Below are positions 1 to 9,318 of a stretch of 64,000 nt of DNA, piece after piece. A program made the position numbers and the translations under genes. The stretch is from Planctomycetota bacterium. GTDB taxonomy: Bacteria; Planctomycetota; Phycisphaerae; Phycisphaerales; SM1A02. The stretch covers positions 89,737-153,736 of the forward strand of contig QWPV01000001.1 in NCBI GenBank assembly GCA_003671055.1, in the 5' to 3' direction. Within the stretch, counting starts at the first letter, position 1; each line of letters opens with the position of its first letter. The notes under the pieces are model-generated. The model searched no databases. It worked only from the letters and a program-made list of their open reading frames with translations, and was not told where the DNA came from.

Positions 1-287
1 TGTACTCCGTCTCGCAGATGGCAGTGCTCGACGAACACGATCGCGTCGTCGGTATTCTCGATGAAAGCGATGTGCTCCTCGCACTCGTGCGCGATCGCGA
101 CTGTTCCCGAAGCCCAGTCCGTGACTTCATGTCGAGCCGCGTGGAAACCGTGAAGCCCACGGCGAGCGTGCAAGACTTGATCCCAGTGTTCCGCGCCGAT
201 CGCGTCGCTGTCGTCGCGGATGCGAAGCACTTCTACGGACTCATCACGCGCATCGATCTCATTAACTATCTTCGAAAGCAACTCTGA
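1..287 (+). CDS. Cystathionine beta-synthase, C-terminal CBS domains (partial, 5' end outside window)
   Basis: The reading frame is open from base 3, upstream of the first ATG at 18, so the gene starts before the window. The visible part is a CBS (Bateman) module: one repeat ends near residue 30 and a second runs to the C-terminus, closing with the motif LITRIDLINYLRK that is typical of the end of bacterial cystathionine beta-synthases. The next gene, 8 bases downstream, is a cystathionine gamma-lyase-type enzyme, which supports assignment to reverse transsulfuration (homocysteine plus serine to cystathionine) rather than to an unrelated CBS protein. The catalytic PLP domain is not visible, so the enzyme identity is inferred from the CBS tail and the neighbour. 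Confidence 0.75.
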   Translation, partial: YSVSQMAVLDEHDRVVGILDESDVLLALVRDRDCSRSPVRDFMSSRVETVKPTASVQDLIPVFRADRVAVVADAKHFYGLITRIDLINYLRKQL

Positions 288-295
288 GTTTCTTT

Positions 296-1501
296 ATGCC
301 CACTCGCCCAACCCACCCTGCGACCGATTGCATTCACGGCGGACAACACCCCGACCCCTCAACGGGCGCGGTCATGCCACCCATCTTCACGAGTTCCACA
401 TTCATTCAAGAATCGCCAGGTGTCCACAAGGGATTCGAATACTCGCGAAGCCACAATGTGACGCGCTTTGCGTTTGAACGATGCCTCGCGTCGCTCGAAG
501 GCACGCAACTAAGCGAAGACGATGAGCGCACGATGGGTGGATTCGCGTTCGCCTCCGGACTTGCATCGATCGCAACAGCGCTCGAACTCGTTGACGCGGG
601 CGACACCATTCTCTGCATGGACGATGTGTACGGCGGCACGCATCGATTGCTCAATCGTGTGCGCAAGCGAAGCGCTGGCTACAAAGTCGTGCACGCGGAT
701 CTCAGCAACACTGCGCTCGCGCAGGAGATCATCAAGAGCTCGAAACCAAAGATGGTGTGGCTTGAAACGCCGACCAATCCAACGCTGAAGCTCGTCGACA
801 TTCGCGCAGTGTGCGCGGCCGCTCGCGAAGCAGGCGCGATCTCGGTCGTCGACAACACCTTTGCAACACCGATGCTCACGCGTCCACTCGCACTCGGTGC
901 TGACATCGTGATGCACTCCACCACGAAGTATGTTGGCGGCCACTCCGACACTGTCGGCGGCGCGCTCGTGACTGGATCGAAGCCACTCGCGGAACAACTA
1001 CGGTTCTTGCAGAACGCGATTGGCAGTGTGATGGGACCGTTCGATGCGTATCTCGGATTGCGCGGACTCAAGACGCTGCATGTGCGCATGGAACGACACT
1101 GCGCGAGCGGACTCATCCTCGCACAGCGACTCGAAGCGCATCCAAAGGTTGCGAGCGTCGTGTATCCAGGGCTGAAGAGTCATCCGCAACACGCGCTTGC
1201 TTCAGAACAGATGCGCTTTGATGGCGCGCCCGCATTCGGCGGCATGATCACGATCTTCCTCAAGGGCGGCATCGCAGAGAGTCGACGATTCCTCGAAGCC
1301 GTGCATCTTTTCGCGCTCGCTGAAAGTCTCGGTGGAGTCGAGAGTCTTATCGAGCACCCAGCCATCATGACGCACGCGAGCATTCCAGAAGCGACGCGAA
1401 CACAACTAGGCATCAGCGATTCCCTCGTGAGACTCAGCGTTGGTATTGAACATGTCGAAGATCTGTGGAAGGACCTTGAGCACGCGCTTGCGAAGGTCTG
1501 A
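296..1501 (+). CDS. Cystathionine gamma-lyase / gamma-synthase family PLP enzyme
   Basis: This 401-residue protein belongs to the Cys/Met-metabolism PLP family and has the family's usual length. Visible hallmarks are the substrate loop near EYSRSHNVTR (48-57), VVDNTFATP (184-192) and the Schiff-base lysine K211 in HSTTKYVGGHSD. The enzyme would split cystathionine to cysteine, 2-oxobutyrate and ammonia in the cytosol. Following the cystathionine beta-synthase tail at 8 bases, it most likely completes a two-gene reverse transsulfuration operon. Gamma-synthase activity cannot be excluded, because lyases and synthases of this family are hard to separate by sequence alone. A short insertion (about residues 70-82) precedes the GFAFASGLA segment. 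Confidence 0.88.
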   Translation: MPTRPTHPATDCIHGGQHPDPSTGAVMPPIFTSSTFIQESPGVHKGFEYSRSHNVTRFAFERCLASLEGTQLSEDDERTMGGFAFASGLASIATALELVDAGDTILCMDDVYGGTHRLLNRVRKRSAGYKVVHADLSNTALAQEIIKSSKPKMVWLETPTNPTLKLVDIRAVCAAAREAGAISVVDNTFATPMLTRPLALGADIVMHSTTKYVGGHSDTVGGALVTGSKPLAEQLRFLQNAIGSVMGPFDAYLGLRGLKTLHVRMERHCASGLILAQRLEAHPKVASVVYPGLKSHPQHALASEQMRFDGAPAFGGMITIFLKGGIAESRRFLEAVHLFALAESLGGVESLIEHPAIMTHASIPEATRTQLGISDSLVRLSVGIEHVEDLWKDLEHALAKV

Positions 1502-1521
1502 TTCCGCACTAGTGTTGTGGT

Positions 1522-2469
1522 ATGCAAGTGACTCGAATCTCACTCCTCGTTCTGAGTGTGCTTGCGATGCGCGCATCGGTGGCGCTCGCACTCGACCCAC
1601 CAGCGGTTATGCAACCGAGCCTCCTTGCAGGTCCGCCGACGCAATCACAAGCGCCTGCAACACCGTCCTTGCTCGAGCCATCCTTTGATCGTGCGTTCGA
1701 GCACGTCACGGGAGAAGTTGGAATCGTCGCAATCCTGAGACTCGAGTTGACGCCCGCGCAGCGCGAAATCGTGATTCAAATCGCCGAGGAGCGGATGGTT
1801 GCATTCAATCAAGTCGCAAAAAAGTCGTACGGGAAACTGATCGCGCTGCAGGGATTTGAAGAACAACTGCAGGGATCCGCGCGTGAGAAAGTTTCTGCCA
1901 GCATTGCGCTGCTGCGCGCCTATCTCGCAACTCGCACGATCATTCACCGCGAAAGCGCGCTCGATGCACTTGCCGCGACCAATGCATTCGACGACGCACA
2001 ACTCAGCACAGCGCGAGCGATGGTGACGGCGTACGAGAAAGCACTCCGTACGGAGCTCACCCTCGCAACGCCAAACCTCGCGGGCGACGAACTCGATCGA
2101 CGGGTCTACCTCGCGACGCTCGGCGACATCCTCAAAGACAATCTCGAGCTCGACGCAAAAATGGGAAGCGAGGAGTTCGACGCCTTCAGCAGCGCGATCG
2201 AACTCACGCCCGTGCAAGAAGAGCGCGTCAAGATGCGATTCACGCCCGTTGCCGTACAAGAGTTCCTCGGCAATCGTGTCCCTTTGCTCACGCGCGTTCG
2301 AGCCCTTCTTGAAGTGAGCCGCGAACTCACCGCTTCGCAGCGCAAGCTCGCGTGGAAGTACATTCACGAGAAGGAACGCGCAGTCAACGATTCACGCAAG
2401 GATTCACGCAAGGATTCGGCTGAGGATGCGATGAGCGTCCCTGCGCCCGCGCCGATGATGTCAGAGTGA
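1522..2469 (+). CDS. Secreted/periplasmic protein of unknown function
   Basis: This 315-residue protein is not recognised. The first 24 residues look like a Sec signal peptide: basic start, hydrophobic run LLVLSVLAM, then an ALAL region. A low-complexity Pro/Gln stretch follows and then a mostly alpha-helical, charged body. Near the C-terminus the segment DSRKDSRKDS is a tandem repeat at protein and DNA level (near 2390-2420). It lies 20 bases after the PLP enzyme, so it could be cotranscribed. Its last 9 bases overlap the end of the convergent gene on the other strand. Function unknown; export is an inference from the N-terminus. Confidence 0.7.
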   Translation: MQVTRISLLVLSVLAMRASVALALDPPAVMQPSLLAGPPTQSQAPATPSLLEPSFDRAFEHVTGEVGIVAILRLELTPAQREIVIQIAEERMVAFNQVAKKSYGKLIALQGFEEQLQGSAREKVSASIALLRAYLATRTIIHRESALDALAATNAFDDAQLSTARAMVTAYEKALRTELTLATPNLAGDELDRRVYLATLGDILKDNLELDAKMGSEEFDAFSSAIELTPVQEERVKMRFTPVAVQEFLGNRVPLLTRVRALLEVSRELTASQRKLAWKYIHEKERAVNDSRKDSRKDSAEDAMSVPAPAPMMSE

Positions 2470-3222
2470 GACGTTCCATCGACCCTCACGCCACCACGCG
2501 ATCTTTGGATCCACACGGAAGAGCGCGCCGAGATCCGAAACGTCGATTTCCACAAGCGGCGCGCCGCTCGTGATCGCGATATCAATCGACAGCGGTCGTG
2601 GTTGCGGCATGAGGAGTGCAGCTTCAAGCAACAACATTCGGCGAAGCGCAGCGTTGTCGAGGACAGGACGAGTTCCTCCGCGAAGCGTCCGACACTCTCG
2701 TTCGAATCCCTCGCGTCCGCCAGGAATCATCGCGTCGTATTCATCGAGCAATGACTCCGCACTCGCAGCGCGAATCGTCGCGAGCGCGACTTGCCCACGC
2801 CCGATGCGGTAGTACGAGAGCGCACGCGAAAGCGCGAGTGCCTTGGATGGTTCGATGCCGCCAGCGCCACTCACATACTGCGTACCACCAAGGAGGGCAG
2901 CTGCGGCTTGCATGCGACGCTTCTCAAGCGGCGTCGACGCGAGCGATGCGCGACCAAGTGCGGCGCTGCGCGCGAGTCGATCGCGATCAAGGGCGCCAGC
3001 GAGACCGAACAATTCACGCGCAAGTTGACGCTCTGCTTCGTTGGTTGCTGCGTCGGCAACTTCCTCGCCGAGCAGAAAGTAATCGAGTGGCCGCGTTGGA
3101 TCGAGAGCCTCGAGCCTCGCATCCCAGCGCGTGGGCGCTGACGCCGAGACGCCGAGCGCACTCGGAAACATGCAGAAAAGCACTGCAAGACAAGCGATTC
3201 CTGTGTGTCGCGCCGTCATCAT
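2461..3222 (-). CDS. Exported protein of unknown function, last gene of the Exb/VWA operon
   Basis: This 253-residue protein has a clear signal peptide (CLAVLFCMFPSALG, ending near residue 26) and no family that I recognise. The rest is rich in Ala, Leu and Arg and looks helical. Its ATG overlaps the TGA of the preceding gene by 4 bases, so it is probably translationally coupled and is the eighth and last gene of the operon that begins with the VWA protein. Its 3' end overlaps that of the convergent plus-strand gene by 9 bases, leaving no room for an intergenic terminator. Confidence 0.72.
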   Translation of the reverse strand: MMTARHTGIACLAVLFCMFPSALGVSASAPTRWDARLEALDPTRPLDYFLLGEEVADAATNEAERQLARELFGLAGALDRDRLARSAALGRASLASTPLEKRRMQAAAALLGGTQYVSGAGGIEPSKALALSRALSYYRIGRGQVALATIRAASAESLLDEYDAMIPGGREGFERECRTLRGGTRPVLDNAALRRMLLLEAALLMPQPRPLSIDIAITSGAPLVEIDVSDLGALFRVDPKIAWWREGRWNVSL

Positions 3223-6200
3223 GGTTCATCCTCACGATGTGTGACTTCCGCTTCGATGTTCACTGTCACCACTCGAGCAAATCCGATCATCGTCGCTGCG
3301 AGTTGGGCGGACGCACTCTGCGCGTTGCTGCGTGCGAGTGCTGTATTGGCAAGAATCTCGCGAAGTGCGGGAGTTGCACTCGGACGCCGCGCCGCTTCGA
3401 TCGCTGCAGCTTGTTCAACGAGCGACGCTGCGTCCGCAACTGCGCGTTGCAGCGACCCTTCTGCAAGTCCGCGTCGTGCAATGCGAAGTCTCTCAAGCTC
3501 AGCCGGAGCAGCGGGAAATGGTTCCGTCAGAAACCGGTCATCCGCAGCGACTCGCACCGCGCCGCCGAGCGCTGCGATCGAACCATCAAGCGTGACTGGG
3601 ATATCCATGAGCAGAATGCTCGGCGCATACAGGACTGTGATCGCGTTCGCGCTGCCCATCACGCGCATCGACATGCGATCCACCGCCGCATCCGCGCTTG
3701 ACTCAAGCGAAAGTATTCGCTCCACCAACGCCGCGCGCGCAACCGGAATCCAATCGCGACCAGTGAACTCTCGATTCAAGAGTGCTGCGAGAAACGCCGC
3801 CGCCTCTTCGCGCGGCTTCTGCTCAGCGAGTGCATCAAGCACCGCGAGCAAGACGGTCTTCCCACTCGCGAACTTGTCCGCAATCGCGCCCTGCGCAGCG
3901 CGTCTTGTGTCACTTGCGTTGCCAGCGAACGCCTCACGCGCAAGGACTTCCGCATCGCGTGGACCGAGGTCGCCTGTGGCGGGCATCGCACGCAACGACG
4001 CGATGCGCTTCTGTCGTTCATCCGCATTCAACCCAGGCCGTGTGAACTCGTCAGACCATGCACCGTCGGATGAACCTGAAGGCCGCAAACCACTCTCGCC
4101 GGCAAACGGTGCTTCAAGCGCACGGCGATCAAGTTTGAGCGCTTCGCCACTCGCACTCAACGCACGCCCTGCATCTGCAGCCTTTCCCGCGTCGAACAGT
4201 CGAACAGCGTGCACGACTTCAAGCGCGCTCTCTGCAATCGCAAGCGACTCCACATCGTCATGCGTTGTTTCAAGCTGCGCGGAAAGCGTCGCGATCGACG
4301 TTCGAATCAGATCGAGCGTGCTGCTCGCGAGGGCGAGGTTTTCCCCCTGCTCACCCGATTCTGCTTTCGGCCACGCGTCGAGAATCCGTCGCAAAGCAGC
4401 ATCGCGGCGCAGCGCATTCGCATCAACAGGCAGCACCATCTCTGGCGAGAACCACGCGATGCGATGATTCCGATCAAGCATGCTCGTGAGTACCCACAGC
4501 CGAGTGGCTGCAATCGCGGGATTCGCAAACCACGAGCCGAACGCGGTGCGCGCCTGATCGCCAGACACGCCGCGGTTCGACCAGTCGATATCCGTGATCA
4601 ATCGACCAAGGGCATCGCTCGCGTCATTCTGCAAGTCAATCGGCGCAACGTTGAGGAGGATCGCCTCAATCGCAATGAGACGCGCGCCTTCACGCAATTT
4701 CGCATTCTCACTCGCGGCGTCCACTGCTTCAAGCCAGCGTGACCAATCATCGAGCGTCACTGTGGCAAGTCCTGTGGTCGTCGCATCCGCAAGCGCGTGC
4801 GCACTGTTCGAGAGACTCGCAATCGCGGCGTAGTTGAATCGCTGCGTCGTGACGGACGCTGGAATCGACACTCCATCTCGACGCAACGCTTCACGCGCTG
4901 CACTCGCGACATCTGCTTCGATCTTCGCATCTCGCACGATCTCCGCGAGAAGGCCTGCAGCCAAGGCGTTTCGCCACACACGATGCCATGGTGCGACAGG
5001 CTCGAGCAGCGCGTCTGACTCAGGAAGTCCATGCACCGCCAGTACCAGCGCGCGTGCAGACGCTTCGCCCTTCACATACTGCGCGACTTGCAGCGTTGCC
5101 TGGATGAACTCCGTTCGAAAAGCACCTGAGACCGCCCACGAGATTCCTGCCTCACGCATCACCGTCGCAAGATCAGCGGCATGTTTACCACTCAAGCGAC
5201 CGCCGTTGGTTGAGATCGCGCGACTTAGTAGATCGAGTTCGGTCAGGTACTCCGGCCATTTCGCGGAGAGTTGAAGCGCAACTGCAGGCGTCGCGCTCGA
5301 CGCAAATCCAGGCGCGCGCGAGTACTTCGCCGCGTTCGCGAGTGCTTCGATGTTCGTATCTGGCGGCGCGAACTTTTGCGCGAGCGCTGCAGCGGCTCGC
5401 TCACGCTTCGTCGAATCGTCGTCGATTGCTGCGATCGTCGGCAGAGGCATGCTGCCGCCCGTTGCACTGTTCCCATCAACACCAGACCCACGCACAATCA
5501 TCCACACGAGCGCAAGTGTGCAGAGCACCGAACCAATGCCGAAGAAAATCGCGAGTCGTAAGATCGACCACGGTGACCGACCTTGCATGTCATCTGTGAT
5601 CGAGCCGCCGATGCGATCCATCACCGCTTCGACCGCGCCTGGCTTCTGCGGTCGACTAGCGTGTGCGCGCTCGGCGGAGACACCGATCGCAGCCATATCT
5701 TTTTGCAGCGCCGCCGCACCGCCATCGCGCATGAACTTTGCGAGACCAGCAACTACGCGCTGCAGCCCCTCGTTACTCACGCCATGTTCAGCAGCGATCG
5801 CAGCGAGTTGCGCGGCCGTCTTCGGATTCCAACCGCCACCGCTCACGAGGATCGTGAGGACCACGCGATCAAACTCCGTGAGGTTCTCTTCTGTCACTCC
5901 CGCGCGCGGCCGCGTCGGCGTGAATCCCGCAGCATTTTGGCCTGTTCCCGCGCCGCGTTCGATGCGTAACTTCGCCAACGGATGCACGGGCGCGAGGCTC
6001 GGTTCTCGCATCAACGAAAGCTCAAGTTCAACCTCGCGTGCGTAGGCTTCGAGTTGATGAATCGCGCGCGCTGCATCAGGCGAGTCCGCATACGGATGCG
6101 CGCGCACCTTCGCGATGAGCCGTGCAAGCGCGGCTTCGACCGCAGCATCCGTTGTTGTTCCTGCTCCAACGCCAAGCACACCGCGCGCGCTTCGATCACT

Positions 6201-6239
6201 GCCGATCTCGATGAATCGATCAAGTGGTGTGAGCTTCAT
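3219..6239 (-). CDS. Large single-pass inner-membrane protein of unknown function
   Basis: The product has 1006 residues. One strong transmembrane helix is visible at about 226-249 (LAIFFGIGSVLCTLALVWMI). It splits the protein into a cytoplasmic part of about 220 residues and a very long, helical, Ala-rich part that would be periplasmic. The first 80 residues resemble a degenerate J-domain: VLGVGAG followed by helices and an HPY triplet where DnaJ proteins have HPD, so classical DnaK stimulation is doubtful. It overlaps both neighbours by 4 bases within the ExbB/ExbD/VWA operon, which suggests a scaffold or partner role in an envelope complex. No enzymatic motif was seen. Confidence 0.72.
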   Translation of the reverse strand: MKLTPLDRFIEIGSDRSARGVLGVGAGTTTDAAVEAALARLIAKVRAHPYADSPDAARAIHQLEAYAREVELELSLMREPSLAPVHPLAKLRIERGAGTGQNAAGFTPTRPRAGVTEENLTEFDRVVLTILVSGGGWNPKTAAQLAAIAAEHGVSNEGLQRVVAGLAKFMRDGGAAALQKDMAAIGVSAERAHASRPQKPGAVEAVMDRIGGSITDDMQGRSPWSILRLAIFFGIGSVLCTLALVWMIVRGSGVDGNSATGGSMPLPTIAAIDDDSTKRERAAAALAQKFAPPDTNIEALANAAKYSRAPGFASSATPAVALQLSAKWPEYLTELDLLSRAISTNGGRLSGKHAADLATVMREAGISWAVSGAFRTEFIQATLQVAQYVKGEASARALVLAVHGLPESDALLEPVAPWHRVWRNALAAGLLAEIVRDAKIEADVASAAREALRRDGVSIPASVTTQRFNYAAIASLSNSAHALADATTTGLATVTLDDWSRWLEAVDAASENAKLREGARLIAIEAILLNVAPIDLQNDASDALGRLITDIDWSNRGVSGDQARTAFGSWFANPAIAATRLWVLTSMLDRNHRIAWFSPEMVLPVDANALRRDAALRRILDAWPKAESGEQGENLALASSTLDLIRTSIATLSAQLETTHDDVESLAIAESALEVVHAVRLFDAGKAADAGRALSASGEALKLDRRALEAPFAGESGLRPSGSSDGAWSDEFTRPGLNADERQKRIASLRAMPATGDLGPRDAEVLAREAFAGNASDTRRAAQGAIADKFASGKTVLLAVLDALAEQKPREEAAAFLAALLNREFTGRDWIPVARAALVERILSLESSADAAVDRMSMRVMGSANAITVLYAPSILLMDIPVTLDGSIAALGGAVRVAADDRFLTEPFPAAPAELERLRIARRGLAEGSLQRAVADAASLVEQAAAIEAARRPSATPALREILANTALARSNAQSASAQLAATMIGFARVVTVNIEAEVTHREDEP

Positions 6240-8905
6240 GGCGTTGCTCCTCGCGTCGTTCCTTGCTTCGAACGCACTTCTATCTCAAGCGCCTCGAACC
6301 GCTCTTTCCAAAGACCTGGCCCGAGATCCGCGTGCAACTTTCGATGCTGCTCAAGCACCGCAGCGCTGCGATCTGCATCAATGAGCAACAAGACTCGCGC
6401 GAGGTCGTACTTCGCGGCAAACCAAGGCTCTGTTCGAGTTGCCAACCCACTCACGAGCGACTTGAGATGGCCAACCGCGACTTCATGCGCGCCAGACTTC
6501 TCCGCGAACAACGCCGCTGATTGCAGAATGCCCGCCTCGCGATTCCCTGCATCAATCAACACCTGCGCAATCTGCAGTCCACGCTTGGCATCCTCGCTCG
6601 ACGCACTCGACAACACCATCTCCTTGCGAGCATCAAGCAACACGCGCACGAACGCCACATTCGCGGGCGATTGCGCCGCCTTCTCAAGTCCGCCCTCTCG
6701 GAGCAAGAGCGCTTCTGCTGCGCGTACTGAAGTCGCGACAAACGCGCTTCTTCGCGGATCGTCCTTCGCTGTTGCGCGCCGCGCGATCTCTGCGCCACGC
6801 AGTGCGAGCCGAAGCCCTGCATCCGCCCACAGATCGGTCGCGCTCGGCAATTCAAATTGCGCGAGTCCGCTCTCGACTAACTCCCACTGGTTCTGCATGA
6901 TCGCCAACTGCAATCGTCGGTACGCCAACTCTTCGCGCGCCTCTGCGAGTTCGAATTCGCCGCGCGCGACAGACGCATCGATGGCTGTCAACAGTGACGC
7001 AGCGAGCGCGGTGTCCAAGACTTCGTTCGCGAGCGCGACTTCAAGCGCCTGTCGCGCAATGCCCACACTATTTCCGGGCAACCCTTCAGCAGTTGGATCA
7101 ATCGGCAGCGAGACAAGCACGCCGATGTATCGACGCCCAAGCGCAGTCCGCTCAGTCGCAACTTTCGCAGCGCGGAAATTTCGATAGAGCGCGCCGAGCG
7201 CCGCACGACGCGACGAGTCGAAGGATGGATCGGTGCTCGGCACCGACAACAATTTCTCGACATCCGCAGTGGATGGCGTGGAGTCCGTCTGCACTCTGCG
7301 CACCATCAAGTCGACCACGCGTAACGAAGCCGGGAAACGCCGAAGAAATCCATCGCTCAGCAGCGCGATCTCCGCTTCAAGCGCGGTGCGCTCCGCACCA
7401 CGCATCGTTCGCGCATACTCATCAAGACATGCGATCGAAGCCCACGCTGCGTCTTCTCCGCGCTCTCCAGTGAGGTTTACTGCGACTTCTTCAAATGCCT
7501 TCGCTGCCTCGCGATATGCACGCGCGCCACGAAGACTCCACGCTCGCATGAGTTTGCAACCATCTCGTGCTTCGGGATAGCCGTCGACATCCGCAGCAGC
7601 AAGCGCTTCTTCGAGCGCATTGAGCGCTTCGCGATTTGCGCGGACAACATTTTCGAGCGCACTCGTATCGACGCTCGATCCTTGCTCTTCCGCGAGGAGT
7701 CGCGCAGACTCATACGCGGTGTCCGTAGCGCGCGCCGTGTCGTACTGGGAGAGCGACGCAACGTAGCGCGCGACGAAGCCATCGCCTTCGAGTCCGCGAC
7801 CACCGAACTGCTCGACGATGTCGCGCACTTGCGCGAGTTCTCGCTTCGTCGCAAGTTGCGCAAGGGCTTCACGCGCAAGTGCGAGTGCGGCACCATCATT
7901 GGTGGTATCGCGAAGTCCGCCCGCAGCTGCGACGCGATACCACGCCGTTGCAGTGCTGTCTTGAGACGCAAGTGCTTTGAGCACCGTACGCGCACTTGCC
8001 CAATCTTTCGCACGCACTGCAGCAGCGAGTCGCCATCCATCGAGCCGAGCCCTCGTCGCTTCAAAGGTTGTGGGCTCTTCGAGAAGTTTCAACCAACGCG
8101 ATGCTTCACCGTAACCTTGCGTCTCCGCTTTCGCGAGTCCAAGTCCGAGCAACGCCGATGCGAATGCTTCTTCGCCACGCAAATCCATCGAGACTTCCGC
8201 GGGTTCGAGTCGACCGTTGCGTGCGCCCGCGATCTCCGCAAAGATTGCAACGGAAGCTTCAGCCTCTGCGCGCGACTCACTCAAGAGGCACTTGTACAAG
8301 TGCGCCCAGCCGAGCAGAAACCTCGCGTCAGAAGCGATCTGCTCGACGCGTTGAATATCCTGACGCGCGAGATCTTGCGTGAGGCCAACCATCGAATCGA
8401 TCCGACGGTCGAGGTCACTCGCTCGTTGCATCGACTCCTTCTGCAATCGTTCAAGCGTGGGAATCGCCAACGCGAGTTCGGCAAGCGCAAAGCTCGCCGA
8501 CTCCGTGGGCAATCGCACTGCGGCACGAAGATCCTCCGCGATTTCCGCGGCGCCACGGTAATGCGCACGAGCGATCGCGAGATCAAGTCGATGCGTTGCG
8601 TCGCCAAGACTCTCTTCGAGTGCGCCATTCGCGCGTGCGACAAGCGCCGCGCGATCCTTCCCTCGCACCGAGAGATCGAGCAATCGCACATAGGTCGATG
8701 CCAATCGTTCGCGGACTCGCTTGAGTTCGTCGCCGGTGGATTGCTTCGTGAGCAATTCCAGTCGCGTGGCAAGAAGTTCATCAAGCGCGTGTGCTTCGAG
8801 CCAGTCCGCGAGTTCGTCACCACGCGCCGAGCCCACGCACATCACGCAGACCATGCTCGCCACTGCGAGGAATCGACGCGAGGAATGGAACAACTTCTGT
8901 TTCAT
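6236..8905 (-). CDS. Exported TPR-like helical repeat protein
   Basis: This 889-residue protein starts with a signal peptide (LAVASMVCVMCVGSARG, about residues 13-29). The mature part is a long series of amphipathic helix pairs rich in Ala, Leu, Glu and Arg, of the kind seen in TPR or Sel1-type solenoids; segments such as ALLGLGLAKAETQGYGEASR fit TPR spacing. No catalytic motif is visible. It starts at the last base of the upstream exbD-like gene (TAATG) and overlaps the next gene by 4 bases. The location beside ExbB/ExbD homologues and export suggest a periplasmic protein-interaction platform; this is an inference. Confidence 0.75.
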   Translation of the reverse strand: MKQKLFHSSRRFLAVASMVCVMCVGSARGDELADWLEAHALDELLATRLELLTKQSTGDELKRVRERLASTYVRLLDLSVRGKDRAALVARANGALEESLGDATHRLDLAIARAHYRGAAEIAEDLRAAVRLPTESASFALAELALAIPTLERLQKESMQRASDLDRRIDSMVGLTQDLARQDIQRVEQIASDARFLLGWAHLYKCLLSESRAEAEASVAIFAEIAGARNGRLEPAEVSMDLRGEEAFASALLGLGLAKAETQGYGEASRWLKLLEEPTTFEATRARLDGWRLAAAVRAKDWASARTVLKALASQDSTATAWYRVAAAGGLRDTTNDGAALALAREALAQLATKRELAQVRDIVEQFGGRGLEGDGFVARYVASLSQYDTARATDTAYESARLLAEEQGSSVDTSALENVVRANREALNALEEALAAADVDGYPEARDGCKLMRAWSLRGARAYREAAKAFEEVAVNLTGERGEDAAWASIACLDEYARTMRGAERTALEAEIALLSDGFLRRFPASLRVVDLMVRRVQTDSTPSTADVEKLLSVPSTDPSFDSSRRAALGALYRNFRAAKVATERTALGRRYIGVLVSLPIDPTAEGLPGNSVGIARQALEVALANEVLDTALAASLLTAIDASVARGEFELAEAREELAYRRLQLAIMQNQWELVESGLAQFELPSATDLWADAGLRLALRGAEIARRATAKDDPRRSAFVATSVRAAEALLLREGGLEKAAQSPANVAFVRVLLDARKEMVLSSASSEDAKRGLQIAQVLIDAGNREAGILQSAALFAEKSGAHEVAVGHLKSLVSGLATRTEPWFAAKYDLARVLLLIDADRSAAVLEQHRKLHADLGPGLWKERFEALEIEVRSKQGTTRGATP

Positions 8906-9318
8906 CAGCGGAACGGCACGTAGGTCACATTTGTGTAACCCGCATCATGCGCGGCTTGCACCGCGCCAGCAGCGAATCCGAAATCGACACCATCTCGCAC
9001 GCGGACGAACACACTGTCTTCCGGATTCAGCGCACGGAGAGCGACCGTGAGTGACTCTTTGTCGCCGTAGGTTCCGCCGCCGACACGATAGAGCCGCGTG
9101 CCATTTTCCTGCACCACGTCAATGTTCTGCAATTCAAGGTCCGTGCGCTTCTCGCTGCCCTGCTGTGTTGCGAGTTGAGGATCAAGTTGCGCCTCTTGCA
9201 CCACCGCAGATTGCGTGAACAAGAAGTACCCGAGCAGCAGAAATGTCGCATCAATCATCGCCGCGAGATTAATCTCGGGTTTACGGTCGCGCTCGGATCC
9301 TCGTCGCTGGAATCTCAT
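8905..9318 (-). CDS. ExbD/TolR-family proton-channel subunit (second copy)
   Basis: This 137-residue protein has the ExbD/TolR layout: a short basic cytoplasmic start, one transmembrane helix at about 16-40, and a small periplasmic domain. The helix holds the essential acidic residue in the context NLAAMIDATFLLLGYFLF (D23), matching the proton-conducting aspartate of ExbD/TolR. It overlaps the first exbD-like gene by 4 bases (ATGA). Together with the ExbB homologue it would form a proton-driven motor in the inner membrane. Two different ExbD subunits encoded side by side suggest a mixed dimer. Confidence 0.88.
   Translation of the reverse strand: MRFQRRGSERDRKPEINLAAMIDATFLLLGYFLFTQSAVVQEAQLDPQLATQQGSEKRTDLELQNIDVVQENGTRLYRVGGGTYGDKESLTVALRALNPEDSVFVRVRDGVDFGFAAGAVQAAHDAGYTNVTYVPFR

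Noticed and set aside
3205..4467. Long plus-strand open frame of 420 codons opposite the large membrane protein gene
   Set aside because: It is Ser/Ala/Arg-rich without domains, lacks a ribosome-binding site, and lies fully antisense to a better supported gene in a tight operon; such frames arise from GC-rich codon bias.
7682..8923. Plus-strand open frame of 413 codons opposite the TPR-like gene
   Set aside because: Cys/Arg-rich nonsense composition; the minus-strand gene has a signal peptide and fits the operon.
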